Below are positions 55,250 to 63,012 of a stretch of DNA of 64,000 bases, piece by piece. Origin of the DNA: Streptomyces griseorubiginosus (lineage in GTDB: Bacteria; Actinomycetota; Actinomycetes; Streptomycetales; Streptomycetaceae); contig NZ_KQ948747.1 of the NCBI RefSeq assembly GCF_001514195.1, forward strand, positions 11,572-75,571, given 5' to 3'. How positions within the stretch are numbered: the first letter of the stretch is position 1; every line of letters begins with the position of its first letter. Under the pieces are notes generated by a model. The model was not told where the DNA came from. It saw only the letters and a program-made list of their open reading frames with translations, and did no database searches. A program made the translations under genes and the position numbers.

Positions 55250-56442
55250 AGGCCCGCAGCCGCTCTGAAATCGCCCGATGATGTCTGATTCAATTTTGCG
55301 AATTCACAGGTCATGGAAATGCTGCACGTTTTGCCCCCATTCGTTGTTGCCCGTACGGGCGGCTTCCAGTGCCCGGTTCGGGCGGACAGCGGACTGTGAC
55401 CGACCTCATCGCTGCTCGCGCTCCTCCAGGCCAGAATGGCCAGGGTGGCCCGATTCGGAGGTCCGATCGGTCCGCTGAACGAAGTCGGACACGTCGTCGG
55501 CGGCCGTACAAGCCGGTCTTCGCCGACTTCGGGCCAGCGTTGCGTACGTACACTCCACGGTCGGGGATCCTTAGGTAATGACGGGCAATGATGTTTGTCC
55601 TGGCGAACGTCTTCTGCGGCTGCTGCTTGCGCTGGTCTGGTAAAGACCGATGCAGTGGGAATGCGTCGCACCCGCCCTCATGCAACGTGGTGTGGCTGCG
55701 GCGCCGACCCATCTGACCCTTCTGTCGGTCTGACAATGCCCTGAGCTGACCCGTTCCTCCACAGCACAGAAACCGCGCACCCAGTGATCAATACGGGACA
55801 CACAACCGACTGCCTCTTCGTCATGTCGTATGTCGGCGCCGTGATCGTCCACGGCACGCCGGTATCTATCGTTCAAGGAGGTTCGTGCGAGTGCGCACCG
55901 GAGCAGGGCTGGGTCTGCACGGCATGGACGTCATCAACTATGGCCACAGGGGGACGGTGGACGCGGAGTACCGCCGGACGAACGGCCGTGTCCCGTCCTC
56001 GTGTTCCACCCACTACGCCGTCGGGGCCCAGCCGTCCTTCGCCCCGCCGACCGCGGAGGGTGGGGTGTACGCGTGCGGTCCACGCTCGATCCGCTGCCCA
56101 TGGTGGCCATGACAGTCACCGCGGTCGCCATCTCGGCCACTGTCCCGCTCACCGCCGCCTCGGCCTCGCCGTCCGCCAGGGCCTTCTACCGCAACTGCCT
56201 CGGCTTCGCCACGCTTGGTCCCATCCTGCTCGTACTGCGCCCTCGCGAAGTGATGCGCGCCACGAGGGGTGAGCGCGGCCTCCTGCGCCGGGAGTAGCCG
56301 CGGCCATTGGTCTCCGCTTCCTCCCCCTAGCAACTGCTCTCAAACACGCTCGAACTTTGCTCAGACGAACATAACGTTTACCGCTGCACTGCTGGACGGT
56401 CGACCCAAAATACTTTTTTTGCACCAGCTTTAAGGATGCGAG
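55250..56442. other. 1.2 kb without a recognisable gene
   Basis: Several frames (for example 55784-56272 and 56001-56297, plus) are open, but none shows a family motif. A hydrophobic stretch (MVAMTVTAVAISATVPLTAA, about 56100-56160) could belong to a small membrane protein but has no clear start. The last 110 bases are AT-rich and should hold the promoter of the 75-residue gene. Confidence 0.45.
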
Positions 56443-56670
56443 ATGACACCAGCTGCTGACTCAATTCGCAAAGCCAAACACTTTACTGACGGCCTGTGGC
56501 CTGCCCAGGCGCGAGAGGTCTCCCACATCGGAAACGCCTGCGTGGTCGAAGGGATCGGCGACTTCAACCTGGACGACCTCGACCTGGTGCGTCGCCGATT
56601 CCCGGACCGGCTCGTGACCCTCGACGGCGACGTCATCACTGTTTGGCCGCCGCCATCAGCCACCGGGTGA
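56443..56670 (+). CDS. small hypothetical protein (75 aa)
   Basis: ATG at 56443 follows AAGGATGCGAG, a good ribosome site, after an AT-rich leader with a poly-T tract. The protein has a mixed alpha/beta look: SIRKAKHFTDGLWPAQAREV, then ACVVEGIGDFNLDDLDLVRR, then LVTLDGDVITVWPPP. I do not recognise a family. It opens the lower-GC island that contains the Pup-like and ATP-grasp genes on the same strand about 0.7 kb later, with an esterase remnant between, so a link is possible but weak. Confidence 0.6.
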   Translation: MTPAADSIRKAKHFTDGLWPAQAREVSHIGNACVVEGIGDFNLDDLDLVRRRFPDRLVTLDGDVITVWPPPSATG

Positions 56671-56714
56671 GGCCACACTCGGTCTACCGCCCTCAAGCTC
56701 GGCCTTAAGCCTTG

Positions 56715-56975
56715 CGCATCAGGGCCAGCGACTACCTCGGGGCCGCGACCGCATCCATGCCCCGGCCAGTCCGATCTTCGTCGACGTCACCGGCCTGCCT
56801 CCGCTGCTCGTCCAGGTCGGCCCGCACGAGGTCCTGCTCGACGACGCAATAGGGCTCGCCGTCCGCGCCGCCGACCACGACATCCCCGTACGACTCCAGG
56901 TCTGGCTCCAGGTACCGCACGTCTTACAAGGGTTCGCTGCTCTCCTCGGCGAAGCCACAGCCATTGAGTCAGGGT
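56715..56975 (+). pseudogene. HSL-type alpha/beta esterase, C-terminal remnant
   Basis: DYLGAAT in one frame, then SPIFVDVTGLPPLLVQVGPH, then EVLLDDAIGLAVRAADHDIP, then LQVWLQVPHVLQGFAALLGE in the next: the C-terminal third of hormone-sensitive-lipase-family esterases with catalytic Asp (LLDDA) and His (PHVLQ). A frameshift near 56755 and loss of the nucleophile domain show a remnant. Confidence 0.7.
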
Positions 56976-57266
56976 GTTGTCGGTGGAGTCCGTGGTACGA
57001 GGTTTCTCTGCGTGCTCGCACAGGGCCTGAACGCGGTCTCTGAACTAACCGCTACGCCGGACCGGCTGCCACGGCGAGAATGGCGCGAGCTCGCCCCCGT
57101 TCTGCTACCCCGCCATACCCAGGTGGCCGCCTCACGCCGAAGCACCTGACCACCGGACGCGGAAAACAGCGGACCCGCCGACCGCAATGCGGGCGGGACA
57201 CTGCCTCCCTGGCTCCTCCTCGATGACAACAAGCCTGCCGTGGTGACAACTATCGTGCTTCGGCTC

Positions 57267-57356
57267 ATGTCCGAGAAGACCTCGAAGCCGCTCGACGAAG
57301 TCGACGATTTCCTCATTAAGGGAATCAACGCCAAGAATTTCCCGCGGGTCAAGTAA
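57267..57356 (+). CDS. tiny ORF (29 aa) upstream of the Pup-like gene
   Basis: ATG at 57267 gives MSEKTSKPLDEVDDFL, then IKGINAKNFPRVK, ending TAA 38 bases before the Pup-like ATG. There is no good Shine-Dalgarno sequence, and the frame is open upstream to 57150, so it may instead be the tail of a longer broken gene. The acidic DEVDDF patch and Lys-rich end are reminiscent of Pup-like helices. It could be a peptide substrate or a leader, but this is a guess. Confidence 0.35.
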   Translation: MSEKTSKPLDEVDDFLIKGINAKNFPRVK

Positions 57357-57394
57357 GCAGAACCGTCTTTCCGTGACGCAATTAATGGGGAAAA

Positions 57395-57673
57395 ATGCCC
57401 AGTAAGCAGGAGCGTAAAACTGGCCCGGCAACCAACCGGGAAGAGGGCACGGCGTCTGATCCGGAGCAGTCGAGTGCTTCCGCAGCTTCGGCTGCGGAAG
57501 CGTCGTCGAAAGCTGCGGATAAAGTCGAAGCCATCGACGAGGTTCTTGAGGAGTTCGATGATCTGACGCTTGCCGAACTCGGATTCCGGAAAGAGGACAA
57601 GCTGGATCCCGCCAAGATAGACGAAGCCATCGAGGAAAAGGTCAAGGGGTTCGTACAGAAGGGTGGCCAGTAG
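57395..57673 (+). CDS. Pup-like prokaryotic ubiquitin-like protein (paralogue)
   Basis: 92 residues, preceded by GGGGAAAA. Residues 1-42 are disordered and Ser/Ala/Glu-rich. 43-56 (KVEAIDEVLEEFDD) match the helical region of Pup (VDxVLDEIDD). After an insertion of about 28 residues the protein ends VKGFVQKGGQ, the hallmark Pup tail with C-terminal Gly-Gly-Gln (90-92). Canonical Pup is about 60-72 residues and lies with dop and the proteasome genes; none of those is here. In normal pupylation Dop deamidates the Gln and PafA ligates the resulting Glu to target lysines. The next gene, three bases later, is an ATP-grasp ligase, suggesting a different chemistry on the same tail. Local GC is lower than the flanks. 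Confidence 0.82.
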   Translation: MPSKQERKTGPATNREEGTASDPEQSSASAASAAEASSKAADKVEAIDEVLEEFDDLTLAELGFRKEDKLDPAKIDEAIEEKVKGFVQKGGQ

Positions 57674-57676
57674 GCG

Positions 57677-58639
57677 ATGGTCAGGTCGGCATCGAAACCC
57701 GCGCTGGTCCTCAACGGTGAAGGACTTGGCGAGCATGTCGAATTTGCGGGTGCGCTGCTCGCCGCCGGTGTTGAGGTCGTTTTCCGTAGTATCGAGGAAA
57801 TCGCCATCTACACCGGCCCCGCGGGAGTCCATATCCGCGAGACGGTGAGCGGGCGGGATCTGGCCGACTTCGGTCTGGTGCAAGTCCTTGCCTATCACCG
57901 TCCCACCGCGACTCTCTTGAACGCGCTCGCGGACTACCTCGCGACTAAAGGTGTCCATGCCGTCAACGTCGCAGGTATCGGCGCCCCCACCAAACTGTTC
58001 AAGTACGTGCGGTTGGCCAACCGTGGGCTGTCCATACCATCCACGGCCTATCTGCCACTGCGATTGCTCCCAGATGCTTATCATGATCTGGCCGCGCGGC
58101 TTGACCTGCCATTCGTGTTGAAAACAGTCACGGGCGGCAGACGTGGCCGGACCAGCCTCGTTGGTAGCCAAGCAGCGTTCACCGAAAAACTCCGAGATGC
58201 CGACCAGGCGCGCGGGCTCCTCGCCCAGGAACTCGTGCCACCTGATGGTGCATTTTTCTTACTCGTTTTGGGGGGTTACGTATCTTTTGCTCTGCAGCGT
58301 CGCAGCATCGGTGGCGGCCATCTGCTAGAGAAATCGGGCTGGGAGGATGCCACTCTCGTCGACCCGTATGGGTTGGATCCGGAGGCGCAGCAGGCCGCTG
58401 TTCAGGCTGCGACAGCGTTGGGCTACGACATCGCCGGTGTCCATCTCGTTCGGCATTGGACGACCGGGCAATGGTGTGTCCTGGATGTGAGCCCGAATCC
58501 GCCGATCGGGAGCGGCGGGTACACAGCCGGCAAGGTCAGGGCCTATTCGGCATACTTGAAAAGTCGACTCACCGATCCTCCCCCGGATACCAGTGGCTTG
58601 TCGGATCCGGACGTTACTGGGCTGCGCGCCCAGCCGTAG
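57677..58639 (+). CDS. RimK-type ATP-grasp ligase coupled to Pup-like protein
   Basis: 320 residues; ATG three bases after the Pup-like stop, hence translationally coupled. ATP-grasp features: PTKLFKYVRLANRGLSIPST (105-124, the start of the ATP-grasp fold), ATP-binding Lys in LPFVLKTV (K149), glycine loop TGGRRGR (152-158), AQELVP (183-188) and LLVLGGYVSFALQRRS, and a metal-binding stretch DVSPNPPIGSG (D270, N274). Such enzymes activate a carboxylate as acyl phosphate and join it to an amine: RimK on ribosomal protein S6, LysX on the carrier protein LysW. The simplest reading is that it ligates something to the C-terminal Gln/Glu of the neighbouring Pup-like protein (inference). Confidence 0.85.
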   Translation: MVRSASKPALVLNGEGLGEHVEFAGALLAAGVEVVFRSIEEIAIYTGPAGVHIRETVSGRDLADFGLVQVLAYHRPTATLLNALADYLATKGVHAVNVAGIGAPTKLFKYVRLANRGLSIPSTAYLPLRLLPDAYHDLAARLDLPFVLKTVTGGRRGRTSLVGSQAAFTEKLRDADQARGLLAQELVPPDGAFFLLVLGGYVSFALQRRSIGGGHLLEKSGWEDATLVDPYGLDPEAQQAAVQAATALGYDIAGVHLVRHWTTGQWCVLDVSPNPPIGSGGYTAGKVRAYSAYLKSRLTDPPPDTSGLSDPDVTGLRAQP

Positions 58640-58952
58640 TGCGAGAGGTCATGCAGCCTGGCCGCGTAGGTGGCGGTCCCGGGCGGGCTGTCGCCGTGCG
58701 GTCGACTGAAATCGACGTCCAGGTGCGAGTCGTACGGCTCGGGCACAAGGTGGAGCTCGTGGCTGGAGTACTCGCCGAAGTGGCGCACGGCCTGGATGCC
58801 CGCTCGCTGTGCGACATGGAGATGGAGGAGGTGCGCGGGCAACGAGACGTAGCACTCGCAGCCAGCCGTCAAGCTGAGACCGCCGTGCAGGCACTGCGCA
58901 GAACAGCCGGCTGATCGCCACAGATGCTCCGGATCCAACCGTCGCAGCCGCT
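58640..58952. other. unresolved stretch
   Basis: Frames are open on both strands: plus, about 58651-58914 (EIDVQVRVVRLGHKVELVAG); minus, about 58956-58640 (AVRHFGEYSSHELHLVPEPY). Neither can be assigned to a family, and they are mutually exclusive. A small gene following the ATP-grasp gene is possible. Confidence 0.3.
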
Positions 58953-59846
58953 TCATGGACGTCCTCGTGCTGCCCTGGACGCTTGGCCGAGGAATGCTCG
59001 AACGGGGCCTGACAGTTCGTCTGGCCTGCTGAGGGTGACGACATTCAGCCCGGTTGGAGTGGCGTGCAAGGGGCGGTAGGTGATGTCAGGTAGCGCGATG
59101 TATTGGGTGGGCGTCGGAACGACGGCCACGCCCGCCCCGGCGGCGGCGAGGGCAAGTACGGCGAGTGAACCGCTTACCAGGTGGATGCCTGACTTGTGCT
59201 CGCGGGGGGTGATCTGAAGCCGGGCGAGCAAGGTCTCGTCGCCTTCGTCGGCGGCGACCACGATGAGTTTCTCGTCCGTCAGGTCGGCTGCTGTCACCGT
59301 CGCGGCGTCGGCCAGTGGGTGGTCGCGCCGCACGGCGATCGACAGGGACGATTTCGCGCGGCGGGTCACGACGAGGTCGTCGGCATCGTTGAGGTCGAAG
59401 TCGGCGCTGTATCCGATATCGATCGTGCCTTCCCGTACGCCGTGGATCTGCGCGGTGGGTGGCAGTTCGGTCAGGGTGAGCTCCACATGGGGATGTGCCT
59501 GGTGGAAGCGGCGCAGGTCTGCGGGCAGGACACCTTCCAGCACCGCGACGCCGGAGAAGGCGATCCGGACCTCCCCGATCTCGCCGTTGACCGATTGCCG
59601 GGCGACGCTGAGCGCTCGGTCGGCCTGGGCCAGAGTGCGACGCGCCTCGGCCAGCAGCAGCTCTCCCGCCTCGGTGAGTTCGACGCGACGGCTCGTCCGG
59701 GCGAACACAGGGCCCCCCACCTCGCGCTCAAGGCTTTGCACCTGTGCGCTCAACGTGGATTGGGTCACGTGGAGCCGGGCCGCCGCACGCCCGAAGTGGC
59801 GCTCCTCCGCGACCGCCACGAAATACCGCAGGTGACGCAGCTCCAT
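58953..59846 (-). CDS. LysR-family transcriptional regulator
   Basis: 297 residues. HTH: MELRHLRYFVAVAEERHFGR, then AAARLHVTQSTLSAQVQSLE. The effector domain has IRDIGY-like GTIDIGYSADFDLNDADDLV and ALAAAGAGVAVVPTPTQYIA. It is divergent from the SnoaL-like gene, with an ATTG-N7-CAAT box between them, and probably controls that gene and the amidohydrolase. Confidence 0.92.
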   Translation of the reverse strand: MELRHLRYFVAVAEERHFGRAAARLHVTQSTLSAQVQSLEREVGGPVFARTSRRVELTEAGELLLAEARRTLAQADRALSVARQSVNGEIGEVRIAFSGVAVLEGVLPADLRRFHQAHPHVELTLTELPPTAQIHGVREGTIDIGYSADFDLNDADDLVVTRRAKSSLSIAVRRDHPLADAATVTAADLTDEKLIVVAADEGDETLLARLQITPREHKSGIHLVSGSLAVLALAAAGAGVAVVPTPTQYIALPDITYRPLHATPTGLNVVTLSRPDELSGPVRAFLGQASRAARGRP

Positions 59847-59892
59847 AAGACCTCTTTAATCGCCCACAGCGATGAGTGCATCGTATCAATCA

Positions 59893-59907
59893 ATTGGACC
59901 GATCAAT
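59893..59907. promoter_or_regulatory. candidate LysR box ATTG-N7-CAAT
   Basis: A 15-base T-N11-A type palindrome lies in the 84-base gap between the divergent lysR and SnoaL-like genes, the canonical place and shape for a LysR recognition site. Confidence 0.55.
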
Positions 59908-59930
59908 GCTCGGAACGAAGACTTAGGTGT

Positions 59931-60524
59931 ATGACCTCAACGCTGCAAGATCGCCAGGACATCGCCGACCTCATGACCGGGTGGATCCGCCGCGACCTCG
60001 GGGACTGGGACGGCCTGCGTAAGCTGTTCCATCCGGACGGGAGGATCGAGGTGACCTGGTTCGAGGGGCTGGCCGGTGATTTCATCCACGCGTCCGCGCG
60101 GATGGGCACATCCGACTTCCGCACCAAGCACCTCATCACCGCCCCCGCGGTGGCCTTCTCCTCCGACGGCACGCGTGCGGTCAGCGAGACCAACGCGGTC
60201 ATCATCGGTGAGAACGTCCGGCTCGGGCTCGGCGTAAGCGGCCACAACCGCTTCATCGACCGGATCGAGCGACGCGACGGAGCGTGGCGCATTCTGGACC
60301 GCAAGAGCGTGTACGACTTCGCTTTCTTCACCTTCCCCGCAGGACTCGTGAAGGTCGACAAGGAGGCGCTCGCTGTATATCCGCGCGAGTATGGGGCGCT
60401 GGCCTATCTCCTCGACGCAAGCGGGTTCCCCGTCCGGCGTATGTTTGCGACCAAGGGCAGCGAACTGGAACGCACCATCAAGCAGTCGGCCTACGACTGG
60501 CTCCATGGCAAGGACAAGGCATGA
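59931..60524 (+). CDS. SnoaL-like / NTF2-fold protein
   Basis: 197 residues. The NTF2-like opening is DRQDIADLMTGWIRRDLGDW, then GLRKLFHPDGRIEVTWFEGL; GHNRFIDRIERRDGAWRILD closes the cone-shaped fold. Similar proteins act as isomerases, dehydratases or hydrolases on small ring compounds. The C-terminal 50 residues extend beyond the usual fold. Its stop overlaps the amidohydrolase start, so both are made together, and LysR is divergent. Substrate unknown. Confidence 0.85.
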   Translation: MTSTLQDRQDIADLMTGWIRRDLGDWDGLRKLFHPDGRIEVTWFEGLAGDFIHASARMGTSDFRTKHLITAPAVAFSSDGTRAVSETNAVIIGENVRLGLGVSGHNRFIDRIERRDGAWRILDRKSVYDFAFFTFPAGLVKVDKEALAVYPREYGALAYLLDASGFPVRRMFATKGSELERTIKQSAYDWLHGKDKA

Positions 60525-61633
60525 GGACCACGGTTGCGGGCGTCACGGTCTTCGACGGCCAGAAAGCCCTCGACGGGCCGTTCGACGTTTCTTTCGACGA
60601 GTCCGGCATCACGGGCCTCAGCCCGGCAGGCACGGCGCCCTCGACCGAGGTGACCGTCGATGGCGCCGGCGCGACCCTGCTGCCCGGGCTGATCGATGCG
60701 CACGTGCACTTCCGCGACCCGTCCGAGTTGTCGGCGCTCGCCCGGTACGGTGTGACCACGGCACTGGACATGGGTTCCTGGCCCGCTCGGTTCACTGCTG
60801 CTCTGCGCACGGCCGGATGCGGCGCTGACATCCGCAGCGCGGGGACTCCGCTGATCGGCCCCGCAGGCCCGCACGCGCGCATCCCCGGCTTCCCCGCCGA
60901 GGACCGGATCGCGACTCCAGAGCAGGCCCGCCGACGGGTCGCCGCGCGCATCGCTGAGGGCGTGGACTACGTCAAACTGGTCCTCGAACGGCAAGGAGGC
61001 GGTGGTCCCGACCTCAAGACGGCCGAGGCCGCAGTGGACGCGGCGCACGCGGCCGGGCTCAAAGTGGTCGCGCACGCTAGCCACACCGGTGCCATTGCCC
61101 TGGCCGTGCAGGCCGGGGTCGACATCCTCACCCATGCTCCGCTCGACGCCGGTCTTGCCGAACAGCAGGTGCGGGCCATCGCCGAGCAGGGCTGTATCCT
61201 GGTACCGACCCTGACCATGATGCGGGGCACCGCGCGCCACCATGACGACCCGGAACAGGCGTACGCCCACGCGCGCACCATGGTGTGGGCCCTGCACCGT
61301 GCAGGCGGCACGATCGTCGCCGGAACCGACGCCAACACCCAGCCAGGGGTCCCCGCCGCGGTACCGCACGGCAGCAGCCTGCACACCGAACTCGCCCTCC
61401 TCGTCGAAGCTGGCCTCACCCCCCGCGAAGCGCTCCGGTCGGCGACCAGCGCAGCCGCCACCGCGTTCGGCCTCGCCGACCGCGGCTCGATCCGGCCAGG
61501 ACTACGCGCCGACCTGCTCCTCGTCACCGGCGACCCGGTGGCCGCAACCGACGCAACACGCAGCATCCGGGCCGTCTGGACGGCCGGCCGAGCCGTCGAC
61601 GCGGTCGCACACGACACCCCGGCACTTCCCTGA
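60521..61633 (+). CDS. metal-dependent amidohydrolase
   Basis: 370 residues; ATGA overlap with the preceding gene. Amidohydrolase metal ligands: H61 and H63 (DAHVHF), K152 (YVKLVLE, possibly carbamylated), H185 or H188 (VAHASH), H205 (LTHAP), and D270 (AGTDAN). RPGLRADLLLVTGDP is the C-terminal beta-sandwich return. The set resembles imidazolonepropionase/prolidase-like cyclic amide hydrolases. It probably opens a lactam or cleaves an amide in a two-step pathway with the SnoaL-like protein (inference). Confidence 0.92.
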   Translation: MRTTVAGVTVFDGQKALDGPFDVSFDESGITGLSPAGTAPSTEVTVDGAGATLLPGLIDAHVHFRDPSELSALARYGVTTALDMGSWPARFTAALRTAGCGADIRSAGTPLIGPAGPHARIPGFPAEDRIATPEQARRRVAARIAEGVDYVKLVLERQGGGGPDLKTAEAAVDAAHAAGLKVVAHASHTGAIALAVQAGVDILTHAPLDAGLAEQQVRAIAEQGCILVPTLTMMRGTARHHDDPEQAYAHARTMVWALHRAGGTIVAGTDANTQPGVPAAVPHGSSLHTELALLVEAGLTPREALRSATSAAATAFGLADRGSIRPGLRADLLLVTGDPVAATDATRSIRAVWTAGRAVDAVAHDTPALP

Positions 61634-61932
61634 ACGCTACAGCTTCCGCCCCGCGGGCACGGCTTGACCGGCCGGCCCAGGGGCTTCGACCGGTTCACAG
61701 CGGACCCTGGCACCTCAAGCGGATCGGAACAGAGGAACGTCGGGACGTGTGCTGGTGCTCCCTGCCGCCGAGCAGCGGAACACCCCCACGACACCGGCAC
61801 CAATCCGTCGCCCCATCGGCTCACAGATCTTGTACGTGCCGACCTGCGCGTCTGGCCACATTCGGCGCGCAGAAGCGTTCGTCCGCATCCAGAAACGGCT
61901 CGTCTGGCTCAGTCCAGTACGAGGAGAAACCC

Positions 61933-61949
61933 TACTAGGGTCCGTCTTC
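61933..61949 (+). repeat. IS5 left inverted repeat
   Basis: TACTAGGGTCCGTCTTC, exactly complementary to 62840-62856. Confidence 0.85.
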
Positions 61950-61979
61950 AAAGATCATCTGGTGGTGGATCATGGTGGG

Positions 61980-62383
61980 GTGATACGTCGTCATGAATTC
62001 ACCGATCAGGAGTGGGAGTTCCTCGCTCCGCTGATACCGCGGGCTGTGACGGGCCGGCCGAGGGTGTCGGACCGGCAGGTCATCAACGAATGGTCTACAA
62101 GATCCGGACCGGGATTTCCTGGCGTGACCTGCCGGAACGCTACGGCCCATGGCAGACCCTCTACACCCGCTTCCGTCGCTACGCCCTGGACGGTGTGTTC
62201 ACGCGGGCTCTTCAGCAGATCCAAGCCGGTGCGGACGTGGTCGGCGACATCGACTGGCTCGTCCAGATCGACTCCACCATCGTCCGCGCCCACCAACACG
62301 CAGCCGCCACCGGCCGAAAAGGGGGCACCATCGGCCGGACGAACCGGACGATCACGCCCTCGGCCGGTCCCGAGGTGGACTGA
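61980..62383 (+). pseudogene. IS5 transposase OrfA, one-base frameshift
   Basis: From GTG 61980: RRHEFTDQEWEFLAPLIPRA then PRVSDRQVIN. The sequence then continues in the next frame as MVYKIRTGISWRDLPERYGP, then WQTLYTRFRRYALDGVFTRA and DWLVQIDSTIVRAHQHAA (first catalytic Asp), ending at 62383. A single missing base near 62090 breaks the frame; an alternative start at 62012 restores a shorter product. It normally fuses to OrfB by ribosomal frameshifting. Confidence 0.75.
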
Positions 62384-62916
62384 CCACCACAATCCATCTC
62401 GCCTGCGACGGCAAGGGACGCCCGCTCGCAGTCCTGGTGACACCGGGACAGCGCCACGACAGCATCTGCGAGCGCCCTCTTCTGGAGCGCATCCGCGTCC
62501 CTCGCACCGGCCCAGGCCGACCCCGATGCAGGCCTGACCAGGTCATCGCCGACAAGGCCTACAGCTCCCGGGGCTTCCGCGCCTACCTGCGCAGACGCGG
62601 CATCGGGCACACCATCCGGGAGAAGACCGACCAGCAGCGACACAGGCACAACCGCGGACGTCGTGGCGGGCGGCCACCGGCGTTCGACCGGCAGATCTAC
62701 CGTCAACGCAACATCGTCGAGCGCTGCTTCAACCGGCTCAAGGGCTTCCGTGGAATCGCTACCCGATACGAGAAGACCGCCGCCTCCTATGAAGCGGCGG
62801 TCACACTCGCCTCATTCCTGCTCTGGGCAAGATCCGCTCGAAGACGGACCCTAGTACTCCAGTCGCGCTTCTCCATTTCCCTGGTCAGCACGCCTGTTTC
62901 GAGTCTAGTGAACTGA
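62311..62916 (+). CDS. IS5 transposase OrfB (frameshift product)
   Basis: The frame that takes over after OrfA reads PDEPDDHALGRSRGGLTTTI, then HLACDGKGRPLAVLVTPGQR, then VIADKAYSSRGFRAYLRRRG (second Asp), then NIVERCFNRLKGFRGIATRY (Glu of DDE). AAAAGGGGG at 62317-62325 is a plausible slippery site for -1 shifting. No stop occurs before the right inverted repeat, so the product runs about 20 residues into flanking DNA and stops at 62916. Confidence 0.75.
   Translation, partial: RPKRGHHRPDEPDDHALGRSRGGLTTTIHLACDGKGRPLAVLVTPGQRHDSICERPLLERIRVPRTGPGRPRCRPDQVIADKAYSSRGFRAYLRRRGIGHTIREKTDQQRHRHNRGRRGGRPPAFDRQIYRQRNIVERCFNRLKGFRGIATRYEKTAASYEAAVTLASFLLWARSARRRTLVLQSRFSISLVSTPVSSLVN
62840..62856 (-). 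repeat. IS5 right inverted repeat
   Basis: Exact complement of the left repeat at 61933-61949. Confidence 0.85.
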
Positions 62917-63012
62917 CGCTGCATCAGGACGATGGTGGTTCGTGACTCACCCGATCGAGGTGCGTGCGGCGCTGGTAGTGGCAGTGGCGGGCGACGGCTT
63001 GATGGCGGCCCT

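Larger units (their letters stand above)
61933..62856 (+). mobile_element. IS5-family insertion sequence, 924 bp
   Basis: The ends are perfect 17-base inverted repeats (TACTAGGGTCCGTCTTC at 61933-61949 and its complement at 62840-62856). The outermost TA pair may be the target duplication. Inside are the two overlapping transposase frames of the IS427-type subgroup. Intact termini contrast with the other IS remnants of the window, so it is the youngest insertion here. It lies between the amidohydrolase and a serine hydrolase gene. Confidence 0.85.

Noticed and set aside
57677..58639. Graspetide (omega-ester peptide) ligase
   Set aside because: ATP-grasp type would fit, but the adjacent small protein ends in a Pup tail and lacks a Thr/Ser plus Asp/Glu core repeat, so a carrier/tag role is preferred.
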